Under the pieces are notes generated by a model, which did not search any database, was not told the DNA's origin, and was given only the letters and a program-made list of their open reading frames with translations. This document shows, one piece after another, positions 1-7,749 of a stretch of 46,688 bases of DNA. The DNA is from Campylobacteraceae bacterium (GTDB lineage Bacteria; Campylobacterota; Campylobacteria; Campylobacterales; Sulfurovaceae): NCBI GenBank assembly GCA_027014605.1, contig JALWDJ010000022.1:1-46688 (forward strand). Reading direction: 5' to 3'. The position numbers were made by a program, and so were the translations under genes. Every line of letters begins with the position of its first letter. The first letter of the stretch is position 1.

Positions 1-2
1 TT

Positions 3-86
3 AATAGTTTCTCAGAATATAAAACTAAAGATTTAAGAAAAGAATCTATAAAATATATTCTTGAAAACTATTACAGGGTTGCCTGA
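3..86 (+). CDS. C-terminal tail of an unidentified protein (5' end outside window)
   Basis: An open frame enters from the left edge and stops at TGA 84-86, giving about 27 residues rich in Lys, Glu and Tyr that end in ILENYYRVA. The composition is protein-like, but this length can also arise by chance in A/T-rich DNA. The family is not recognised. It converges on the toxin remnant, with an inverted repeat between the two stops that would suit a shared terminator. Confidence 0.35.
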   Translation, partial: NSFSEYKTKDLRKESIKYILENYYRVA

Positions 87-116
87 CTATAATTTTTTTT
101 TATAATTAATTATAGT
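86..116. terminator. Candidate bidirectional terminator between convergent genes
   Basis: ACTATAATT at 86-94 is exactly repeated in inverse at 108-116, giving a 9-bp stem around a T-rich 13-nt loop. It sits between the plus-strand gene tail and the end of the minus-strand toxin remnant. The stem is all A/T except one pair, so stability would be low. Confidence 0.35.
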
Positions 117-288
117 TACAGCTAGTGGATTGTCTGTTTTGTGCTAGTTTTGGTGACTCTTTATACTCTTTTGTAAGTTCCTCCCCATTTGCTAAAATAG
201 TAACAACTTTTTTAACTATCTCTTTATCTTGCATAGAGAGTTTTTTATAATCTTTTTTAAAACTATTTGTCCTAAAAATCTCATACAT
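106..288 (-). pseudogene. RelE/YafQ-type toxin, truncated
   Basis: The 60 codons begin immediately after the antitoxin stop (TAG then ATG). The N-terminal part, with FRTNSFKKDYKKL and a helix ending ANGEELTKEYKESPKL, matches the first half of YafQ/RelE-family mRNA interferases, which are normally about 90 residues. Members of the family continue with a Gly-rich strand and a basic His/Asp/Trp catalytic stretch (roughly R-E-x-H-I-x-P-D-W-x-L-I-Y). Here the frame instead runs out as AQNRQSTSCNYN and stops. No continuation of the missing half is visible in any minus frame down to the window edge. I infer that the toxin was broken by rearrangement at its 3' end and is probably inactive. The assignment rests on the N-terminal half and the antitoxin partner. 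Confidence 0.6.
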
Positions 289-540
289 CTACTTATCCAA
301 ATCAGCAAATAGATTATCTACATTTTTAAAACTTTTACCCTCTCTATTTTGTAACTCCATTAATGCTTTTTGTGTCGCTTTATTTGGAATTTTTACATCA
401 AAAGGTAACCCATTATTCATTACTATCATATTGTTAAAGACACTAATAGCTTGTGAATAGCTTAACCCTATTTTAGCTAAAATCTCTTTAGCTAATTGAT
501 AATTTAACTCATCTACACGAATGGTTGTTTGTGTTTTCAT
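289..540 (-). CDS. RelB/DinJ-family antitoxin
   Basis: This 83-residue protein would bind and neutralise a RelE/YafQ toxin and repress its own operon. The N-terminal segment TQTTIRVDELNYQLAKEIL is the ribbon-helix-helix DNA-binding part typical of DinJ/RelB, followed by the conserved GLSYSQAISVFNNMIV and LPFDVKIPN. The C-terminus is the toxin-wrapping tail. I chose ATG at 540 because GGAG lies 6 nt upstream of it. A longer reading from TTG at 552 would place that ribosome site inside the coding sequence. The toxin gene follows with no spacing, but is truncated, so this antitoxin may be an orphan kept for regulation or protection from related toxins. A -10-like TATAAT lies at 569-574 on the same strand. 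Confidence 0.8.
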   Translation of the reverse strand: MKTQTTIRVDELNYQLAKEILAKIGLSYSQAISVFNNMIVMNNGLPFDVKIPNKATQKALMELQNREGKSFKNVDNLFADLDK

Positions 541-568
541 GATTATCTCCAATATTAGTTATTAGATT

Positions 569-574
569 ATTATA
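569..574 (-). promoter_or_regulatory. -10-like box for the antitoxin-toxin operon
   Basis: TATAAT on the minus strand, 29 bases upstream of the antitoxin ATG at 540. No clear -35 is seen, which is common in Campylobacterota sigma-70 promoters. Confidence 0.4.
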
Positions 575-636
575 TCCCAAATCGTATATAGAACAGATGA
601 TAATTTAATATTTAAAAAGAAATTTTGGAGATTAAT

Positions 637-696
637 TAAGATAGAAAAACTTTAGTAATTCTATCTTATATATTCCCACGGAGAGACCGTGAGAAT
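637..696 (-). terminator. Two hairpins downstream of the RTX-like gene
   Basis: Reading the minus strand after the stop of the large secreted-protein gene, the first hairpin (696-672) pairs ATTCTCACGG with CCGTGGGAAT through one G-T wobble and a 5-nt loop. It is the most G/C-rich stem in the area. A second perfect 10-bp repeat follows (668-659 with 646-637; TAAGATAGAA and its complement). Together they should insulate the gene from the antitoxin operon. Confidence 0.65.
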
Positions 697-723
697 GAGT
701 AGAAAATTAAGCTAAGAGTTGGA

Positions 724-3375
724 CTAAGCTACAAAGTTATCATCATTAAAGTCACTTACATTGTCAATACCTGCAAGAACTACTATTAAATGACCATCTC
801 CATCATAAATACCAGTATCTGAGCCATCAGTATAAATATTATATTTACCTGTAGTCTGACCACTAACAGTTAATCCTATATTCTCTAAGACATCAGCTTT
901 ATCTTTATGTAGTTTAAAACTATCTTGAGAACTAGTTCCATTAGCTGTACCATCAGTAAGAATAATATTATCTCCACCTACACCTGCTGTAAAGTCTGTA
1001 ATAATTAAAGCTTTTGCATCTTTGATATTATCATCATTAAGATCTATACTACTATTTATTTTAATAGTATCTATACCATCACCAGCTGTAATTTTAATAG
1101 AGCCTCTATCCTCTTCATGACCATTTTTTAGACTCCCATCATTATTATACTCTGCTTGGGTACTATTTAAACTAGAAATAGATGATATATCTATAGTATC
1201 ATTTCCATCACCTGCATCAATAACTATTTTTGCCTTTTTACCAAGAGTAGTTTCAGCAGTAACAGTAGTAGTATCAGTATCAGTATCAAAAGTAATTGTA
1301 TCATTCCCTGTATTAGTTTTAATTCTATTTGATACTCCATCATTAACCATTAATGTATCATCACCTGTACCTGTTGTTACTGCTGTAGAAGCATTAGTAG
1401 CTGTTGAATCTGCAATTTTACTAAGGTCAAGATTAACACCTGCTGTTGTTCCACTTGCATCAACTGTTTTTATTGTATTACTTAAATAATCCTTTCCATT
1501 ATTATTAGAAATCTTTACATAAGTATCACTTTCAATATTTAAAGTAATTAATGCATCATCTGCTAATTTAGTAATTGCTAAACCAGCATCATCTACTCCA
1601 TCAGTACTAACAGTATCTTTACCAAGATTTTGTGTTTTAATATTTAAAGTTTCAATACCATTTGCTGTTAACTCATCTAAAGTTAACTGTTGATTATCTG
1701 CCATATTTACGGGTATTGGATTACCTGAGCTTTTGACACTTCCAAAATTGACATCTAATGAACTAACAGCATCAGCATCAGCTACTTTTAAAACAAGATT
1801 ATCAAAGTTAGTTGTATCTGTATTATCATGATTTACAAAATTTACACTTTTAATAGTTGAAGATACTTTTTTAACAGTAAGTGTATCAGCTCCATTATCT
1901 TGTGTATTTTCCATATAAATCTCTTCTAATTGAGTAGCACCATCTAAATTAACATTATAATCATCACCTGTACGGAAAGACATCTGCTCTATATTTTTTA
2001 GAGATGCAGCAGTATTAACATCTGCAGTTAAATCAATAGCAAGTAAATCTTTTCCATCGCCTAAATCAATTACATCATCTTTGTCAAAGTTTGTAATAAT
2101 AACTTTATCATCACCACTACCACCTGTAATATTAAGCTTATTTACTCCACCATTTCTTAGGTCTAAATCTAAGTCACCTGTAAATTCTGAAGCATCAACA
2201 GTTTTAAGTTTACTCATAGGGTTAGCACCATTAAGACTATCATCAAGACTTAAATCTTTATCACCAGTAATAACCATTTTAGTTGTACCATCAACTGCTG
2301 TACCACCTAAATCAACTTTATTATTAGCAGTTTTAGATACTATATTTAGTGTTTCAATAATATTAGAACTATCATGACTATCTAACTTTACTACTGCCTG
2401 ATTTGTAACATTTTCTAAAGTTAAAGTTGTGCTATCTGTTGTTGTACCATAAACAGTGCCATCAAATTCAATAGTTGTAGATTTACCATTAATATTTTTA
2501 ATACCTACATTCATCTCATTAGCACCAGTTACCCATAAATTATCTACTGAATTTTGATTTAGGAAATCTTTTACACCTGTAGTATTTGACATATCATAAG
2601 TAGTAGCATCAAATGCTGTAAATTTAATATTTTCTACATTAGAGACTGCACCACTTACACTCCCACCTGTTTCTTCAATAATTAAAGTATCATTACCTGT
2701 TCCACCATCAATTCTATCTTCACTTGTAAAAGTATTAACATTCAAACCATTAATCTTATTTTGAACTACAGAGCCATCAAATAGATCATCACCTGATGTT
2801 CCATGAAGATTATCTGGTTCAGGGGTTAGTACTTGTGCATTAGATGTTTGAACAATATCATCTATTATACTCTCTGCTGAAGTTACTGTTGAAGCATCAT
2901 TTGTTACAGTTAAATTAGCATTAAATCCAAGTTTGTTTTTATAGTCAGTTGGTGCTTTTTCAAGATGCTCTGCTGTATAGTTGGAGACTTCTACTCTATT
3001 CATAAATTGGTCATAAGCAGCTTTTGTAGTTGCATCTGTTGAATTTTTATAATCAGCTACTGCATTCACTAAAGCAGCTACTACCTCACCTTTTGATTTT
3101 CCTGAATCTAACTCTTTTACCCAATATGAGATACCATCTGGATCATCATTTGCAGTTTTATTTAATGTATTTTTATAAATCCACTCTACAAAATCTTTAT
3201 TTGTATTAAGACTATTTCCAAAATACTCTTTTGCATCAGGTGTATTTAACATAACATCTGCAGTTGTAGCCATATCAGGCTGATTTGTCTGCCAATATTT
3301 ATTACCCTCTCCCTCTGATGCTCTATTAAAAATAGCAACATACAATTCTGAAACTTCTGTTTGTGTTAACGCCAT
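724..3375 (-). CDS. Large secreted DUF4214/RTX-like surface protein
   Basis: This 883-residue acidic protein has no N-terminal signal peptide. The N-terminus (about residues 5-130) is a DUF4214-type helical region starting ALTQTEVSELYVAIFNRAS and containing YWVKELDSGKSKGEVVAALV. The rest is Asp/Thr/Asn-rich beta-structure with scattered calcium-binding-like nonapeptides such as GGTGNDTL, GGSGDD, GTGDDTL, GDGNDTID and GDGIDTI. It ends in a hydrophobic-acidic tail (VVLAGIDNVSDFNDDNFVA) like type I secretion signals. The overall architecture is that of S-layer-like or adhesin proteins common in Campylobacterota, exported by a type I system. No such system is in the window. A strong ribosome site (AAGGAG) precedes ATG 3375, and a double hairpin follows the stop. 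Its position beside glycan genes suggests, without proof, that it is a surface protein anchored to or modified by that glycan. Confidence 0.8.
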   Translation of the reverse strand: MALTQTEVSELYVAIFNRASEGEGNKYWQTNQPDMATTADVMLNTPDAKEYFGNSLNTNKDFVEWIYKNTLNKTANDDPDGISYWVKELDSGKSKGEVVAALVNAVADYKNSTDATTKAAYDQFMNRVEVSNYTAEHLEKAPTDYKNKLGFNANLTVTNDASTVTSAESIIDDIVQTSNAQVLTPEPDNLHGTSGDDLFDGSVVQNKINGLNVNTFTSEDRIDGGTGNDTLIIEETGGSVSGAVSNVENIKFTAFDATTYDMSNTTGVKDFLNQNSVDNLWVTGANEMNVGIKNINGKSTTIEFDGTVYGTTTDSTTLTLENVTNQAVVKLDSHDSSNIIETLNIVSKTANNKVDLGGTAVDGTTKMVITGDKDLSLDDSLNGANPMSKLKTVDASEFTGDLDLDLRNGGVNKLNITGGSGDDKVIITNFDKDDVIDLGDGKDLLAIDLTADVNTAASLKNIEQMSFRTGDDYNVNLDGATQLEEIYMENTQDNGADTLTVKKVSSTIKSVNFVNHDNTDTTNFDNLVLKVADADAVSSLDVNFGSVKSSGNPIPVNMADNQQLTLDELTANGIETLNIKTQNLGKDTVSTDGVDDAGLAITKLADDALITLNIESDTYVKISNNNGKDYLSNTIKTVDASGTTAGVNLDLSKIADSTATNASTAVTTGTGDDTLMVNDGVSNRIKTNTGNDTITFDTDTDTTTVTAETTLGKKAKIVIDAGDGNDTIDISSISSLNSTQAEYNNDGSLKNGHEEDRGSIKITAGDGIDTIKINSSIDLNDDNIKDAKALIITDFTAGVGGDNIILTDGTANGTSSQDSFKLHKDKADVLENIGLTVSGQTTGKYNIYTDGSDTGIYDGDGHLIVVLAGIDNVSDFNDDNFVA

Positions 3376-3494
3376 AATTTTTCTCCTTAGTTTATAAGAA
3401 ATTTTTCTTAGTATTCAAGTAAAAAACTTTACTCTGGCATTATTCTAACACAAAAATCTTAAAGCAATACTAAAAAATTTCAATTTTATTTAAA
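3376..3494 (-). promoter_or_regulatory. Intergenic region with likely promoter of the RTX-like gene
   Basis: A weak TAGAAT -10-like box lies on the minus strand at 3442-3447, preceded by a T-rich run and about 65 bases before ATG 3375. A small A/T inverted repeat (3474-3487) with a T run on the minus strand lies just after the acyltransferase stop and could end the glycan operon. Confidence 0.35.
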
Positions 3495-4445
3495 CTACAT
3501 TTTTTTTACACTTTTTTTTGAAATTTTTATTTTTTTTTCTAAAAACACCCCATTAAAAGAGATAAAGATAGTTAAAACTAGTATTAAAATAGTCTCTTTT
3601 TTATCTAAAAAATAGTCTATTATCCATATAGATAGAAAGTGGCTTAAAAATATGGCATAGGAGAGTGAACCGAAAAGAGAGTTAAATGGAAGTTTGATTT
3701 TTACCTTAGAGAGCATATATATTAATGGTATTCCAATTAAAATACCAATAGATGTTTCTCTTGCATAAGCTATTTTTTCTAAATTTAAATATATTAGAGT
3801 TGAGATTAATATTAGAGTTAAAATCCATATTAAAATTAAGGGTTTATATTTAGACTCTTGGATAAAAGTTCCTATTAGAAAGATAAAAAATATTCCAATA
3901 ATAAATCTATATCCAAAATAGTCAGGTTGTAGAATTGTGAAATTTGCTAAAGCATATACTGTAAAAGAGAAAAAGAGAGAAAAGTATCTAAATCTAAGAG
4001 ATATTAAAGCAAAAGGTAGTAATAGATATGCTTGAAGCTCTGTCCCAAGTGACCATGCAGGAGGTATTAGACACCAAGAGGGGTTTGTAAGTATGGTGCT
4101 GTCTATATACATATAGTAGTTTAGTGGAATAATCGTTATATTATAGAAAAGCTTTAGAATAGTAAAATTTGGATTTCCATAATGAGTTAATAGAAGAAAT
4201 ATTATAGTTAATATTAATATATATAGATATAGTGGAAATATCCTATTTATTCTATCTCTATAAAATAACAATATCTTATATTTTCTATTTGGAATAATAG
4301 AGCTATATAGATATGAGACTACAAATCCAGCTAAGATATAGAATATTGTAACTGCAAATACCCCCTGATTTAGGGTAAAAAATCTAATATTAAGATGGGA
4401 TAACATTACCAATATTGATAGAATAAAACGGAGGTAGCCAAACAT
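3495..4445 (-). CDS. Acyltransferase 3 family membrane protein
   Basis: This 316-residue protein is almost entirely membrane-embedded, with about ten hydrophobic segments. It starts MFGYLRFILSILVMLSHLNI, the usual opening of the OafA/YrhL acyltransferase family with its membrane-proximal conserved His. The internal PPAWSLGTELQAYLLLPF is the family's WSLGxExxxYLLxP motif. Such enzymes transfer acyl groups (often acetyl) from the cytoplasm onto sugars of O-antigens, capsules or glycans. It follows the triple glycosyltransferase by 7 bases in the same direction, so it probably decorates the polymer made by that operon. It is slightly shorter than typical members (330-380 residues), ending soon after the last membrane helix in a Lys-rich tail. 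The substrate cannot be read from sequence. Confidence 0.85.
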   Translation of the reverse strand: MFGYLRFILSILVMLSHLNIRFFTLNQGVFAVTIFYILAGFVVSYLYSSIIPNRKYKILLFYRDRINRIFPLYLYILILTIIFLLLTHYGNPNFTILKLFYNITIIPLNYYMYIDSTILTNPSWCLIPPAWSLGTELQAYLLLPFALISLRFRYFSLFFSFTVYALANFTILQPDYFGYRFIIGIFFIFLIGTFIQESKYKPLILIWILTLILISTLIYLNLEKIAYARETSIGILIGIPLIYMLSKVKIKLPFNSLFGSLSYAIFLSHFLSIWIIDYFLDKKETILILVLTIFISFNGVFLEKKIKISKKSVKKM

Positions 4446-4452
4446 TTTTTTA

Positions 4453-7400
4453 CTAATTAATTATAAATGATTGCAATTTTCTAGCTATATAACTCCAATC
4501 ATGCTCCTCTATCCACTCTTTTTGCCTATCTATTTTATTATATAATATATTTTGATTTTCTATTAGATATTTTATGGAATATGCCATCTCTTCAGGGTTA
4601 AACCCTTTTGTAAAATGGACAATATCAGATACATCATTAAATATAGGTTGAGGAGTGCAAACTATTGGTTTCATTGTAGATATTGCATATCTTACTGATG
4701 CACTTGATGACTCTTGTGTTTTTCTATATGGCATAATAACTAAATCACTACTATCTAATAGTTTAAATGACTCATGGTCTGTTAAAAAATCTGTATGCAT
4801 CTCTATACTATCATTTAATCTTAATTCCTCTATTTTCTGTTTACATAATTTATAGTACTCTTCAGACTCCGCTATTGGATATATTGCATTTATTAAAAGA
4901 AGTTTTAAATCTTTAAAATTCTCCTTTAAAATAGCAAAAGCCTCTATTAGCTCTAATACTCCTTTATGTGGAAGAAGAAATCCATAAGTTGCAATAGTTT
5001 TTATCTTTTTTATCTCTTCTATTTCTCTATCTCTATTTTGAATGCCATGAGGTAGAAGTGCCATATTGGATAATCTCATATTTTTAAAAAAATTCACATC
5101 ATCTATGGTATGAACTAAAAGATAATTAACCAATCTTAGACTATCTTTTATCTCTTTTAGAGATGCCTCTAATCCTTTAATAGTAATATCTGCTACACTA
5201 TGAAAAATTATTATAATCTTTAGTCCATTCTCAAATAATTCTTCTATCATATTTTTTAAGTTTTGTATTGAAAAGAAACTAAAATTAAAATTTATAACTA
5301 CTATCGATATATTTCTCTCCAATATATTATCGATTAACTCTTGATTGCTTATATCATTTCTACTCTTCCAACATCTAATAACTCTACTCTCTTTTGATTT
5401 TTCTATAACCTCATCTGAACTATTTGCAAAAATGGTTATATTAAATCTACTATTAAACTCTCTTAGTAAGAACTCCGAATATGTAGCAATTCCACATTTT
5501 GTATTATAGCTACTAATCCACCCAAGATTTATCTCTTGAGATGGAAATATCTCTTGATTATCCAATTGTTTAATAAACTCTTCTGTTTTATAGGCATAAT
5601 CTTCCCATCTAAAACTATTAGATATAAGCTTATACGCCTTTTCTGTTTTTAATCTCTTCTCTTCCTTAGATAGTGTTACAATCTTTTTTAAAATAGATTT
5701 TAAATCTTCTATATCAGGCTCTACCCAGTATGAGTTAAATAGATTTAGATGAGTTTTGGCTTTGGCAAAGGAGTAGTCTATTAACCACGCTGTATCTTCT
5801 CTACAGAAATCGACCTGTCCTCCAAAATTGGTAGTAATTACAGGCAGACTAAATAGCATAGCCTCTGCCATAGGTAGTCCAAACCCCTCTCCTCTACTTG
5901 GAGCAACAAGTGCATCACTATTTTGATATAACCATGCTATATTAGAGTCATCTAAATCTCTATTAATTAGTATAATCTCTGGAGAGTTAGGGTCTGATTG
6001 TATCTTTTTAACCTCATCTTCAATACTATTATGAGGATTTGGAAATGTTTTTATTATAAGTGTTACACTATCTTTTTTTGTATATATTTCTCTATAGGCT
6101 TTAAGTAGAATATCTATACCTTTTCTAGGAAAGCATGATGAGATATGTAAAAATTTAAATTTTTTAGTTGTATTTAACTCTATTGGTTTTAGAGTAACTT
6201 TTAATATATGATTAGCCCCTAATCCAACTACTTCTATTGGCACAGTAACTCCATTACTAATTAAAACAGATTTAACATACTCTGACATTACTGTTATGCC
6301 ATCTAAATTTTGATTAAACTGCTCTATGTATCTTCTTGGAAATCCAGACTCCTCCCAACCGTAGGAGTTTAAGATATTAAAATCTCCTCTCATTCCACTA
6401 ACTCTTGGAGGATATAGATTTCTTAACACAACTTTGGCATTTAATCCTTTTTGAGATTTTTTATAGATTTTCTCTATTTTTGGATTTGTTTTTAAAAACT
6501 CTCTATTTGGAAAATAATCTCCACTACCTTCAGTAGAGAATAGAGATACTCGATTAGAATATATCTTTTCAAATGTTAAAGCTGAATATCTATTTAAAAT
6601 AGCTAAAGAGTAGGAACTATCAAATGGACCTTCAAATTGATATTCAATTCTCTCACTTTTACTATATTTTATATTTTTCTGAACCTCAACTCCAATTGAG
6701 TTGAGATAATATATTAACTTATTTACAATATTTTGATGTTTATATATCTCTATTGCTCTCTTTTGAGTCTTTATAATCTCTCTCTTAAAGGCGTGATTTA
6801 CTCTAATCAGCTCTATAACTCCTGCAATCTCTTGAAAGGATTTTTTATTAACTAAAACTCCACCACCATTCATAGTATCTTTTATATTACTACTATTATA
6901 TGCAATCACGGGAACATTAAATAGCATAGCCTCAATTAAAGGAATACCAAATCCCTCATGCTCACTCATAGATAGAAATATATTTGAGGCTCTATAGTAG
7001 CTATATAACTCTTCATTAGGTATTTTTCCTGTTAATATAACGAAATCTTTTAAATTATATCTATCTATTAACTCCTCTAACTCCTTTTGATACTCTAAAT
7101 CGGTAACTCCTCCTATAATATATAACTTAAAATTAATATTAATTTTGCTATATATATTTGCTATTTCAATTAAATCTCTTTGAGCCTTATTTCTTGCAAT
7201 TCTTCCAATAAATATTATATTAAAATTATCTACTAAGTTATCAAATTTTTTATAGTCCCATTTAGCCTCTAAAATTCTATCTTTATCTATTAAAAATGGA
7301 ATAGTCTCTATATTTTTAAATCCACTCTCTCTTAACTCTTTGGAGTTTAATTTAGAATCTCCAATTGCACCCTCTACTTTAGATGAAAGCTTTGGTAGAT

Positions 7401-7749
7401 ACTCTACCCCTCTTTTACATAGATTATATAGTAAAGTATTTTTTTTAAAGAAATGGTATGGGGTAATATTATGATATATCATAATTTTTCGTAATTTTAA
7501 TCCATCTATCCATTTAGAAAAATCATAATATATTGAGTAGTGTATAAATAAAATTGAGTCTATGTCATCTTTAATCTTTTTATATGATATTACCTTTTTT
7601 TTAAGAGAGGGTTCAATATCTTCAGCATATATATTAGATTTAAATCCAAGCTCTCTTAATACCCTTTGTAGATAGAACATACCATTTCCAATTCCATCTC
7701 CACTAATAGCACTTGGGGAGAATTGATGAATTTCTATCTTTTGTCTCAT
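4453..7749 (-). CDS. Triple-domain GT4-type glycosyltransferase
   Basis: A 1098-residue cytoplasmic enzyme made of three consecutive GT-B (glycosyltransferase group 1) modules. Module 1 (about 1-350) has the nucleotide-sugar site SEHEGFGIPLIEAM with the E-x7-E pair E265/E273. Module 2 (about 370-735) has PSRGEGFGLPMAEAM with E621/E629. Module 3 (about 740-1098) opens LGWISSYNTKCGIATYSEF and has QESSSASVRYA, where the second Glu position is Tyr (1021). Multi-module GT4 proteins such as WbdA polymerise O-antigen repeat units, and I infer a similar role here. Its start overlaps the end of the methyltransferase gene by 4 bases (ATG at 7749 against a stop at 7746). The acyltransferase follows after 7 bases, so the genes form one operon. 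Sugar specificity is unknown. Module 3 may be inactive, structural, or a clade that uses other residues. Confidence 0.85.
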   Translation of the reverse strand: MRQKIEIHQFSPSAISGDGIGNGMFYLQRVLRELGFKSNIYAEDIEPSLKKKVISYKKIKDDIDSILFIHYSIYYDFSKWIDGLKLRKIMIYHNITPYHFFKKNTLLYNLCKRGVEYLPKLSSKVEGAIGDSKLNSKELRESGFKNIETIPFLIDKDRILEAKWDYKKFDNLVDNFNIIFIGRIARNKAQRDLIEIANIYSKININFKLYIIGGVTDLEYQKELEELIDRYNLKDFVILTGKIPNEELYSYYRASNIFLSMSEHEGFGIPLIEAMLFNVPVIAYNSSNIKDTMNGGGVLVNKKSFQEIAGVIELIRVNHAFKREIIKTQKRAIEIYKHQNIVNKLIYYLNSIGVEVQKNIKYSKSERIEYQFEGPFDSSYSLAILNRYSALTFEKIYSNRVSLFSTEGSGDYFPNREFLKTNPKIEKIYKKSQKGLNAKVVLRNLYPPRVSGMRGDFNILNSYGWEESGFPRRYIEQFNQNLDGITVMSEYVKSVLISNGVTVPIEVVGLGANHILKVTLKPIELNTTKKFKFLHISSCFPRKGIDILLKAYREIYTKKDSVTLIIKTFPNPHNSIEDEVKKIQSDPNSPEIILINRDLDDSNIAWLYQNSDALVAPSRGEGFGLPMAEAMLFSLPVITTNFGGQVDFCREDTAWLIDYSFAKAKTHLNLFNSYWVEPDIEDLKSILKKIVTLSKEEKRLKTEKAYKLISNSFRWEDYAYKTEEFIKQLDNQEIFPSQEINLGWISSYNTKCGIATYSEFLLREFNSRFNITIFANSSDEVIEKSKESRVIRCWKSRNDISNQELIDNILERNISIVVINFNFSFFSIQNLKNMIEELFENGLKIIIIFHSVADITIKGLEASLKEIKDSLRLVNYLLVHTIDDVNFFKNMRLSNMALLPHGIQNRDREIEEIKKIKTIATYGFLLPHKGVLELIEAFAILKENFKDLKLLLINAIYPIAESEEYYKLCKQKIEELRLNDSIEMHTDFLTDHESFKLLDSSDLVIMPYRKTQESSSASVRYAISTMKPIVCTPQPIFNDVSDIVHFTKGFNPEEMAYSIKYLIENQNILYNKIDRQKEWIEEHDWSYIARKLQSFIIN

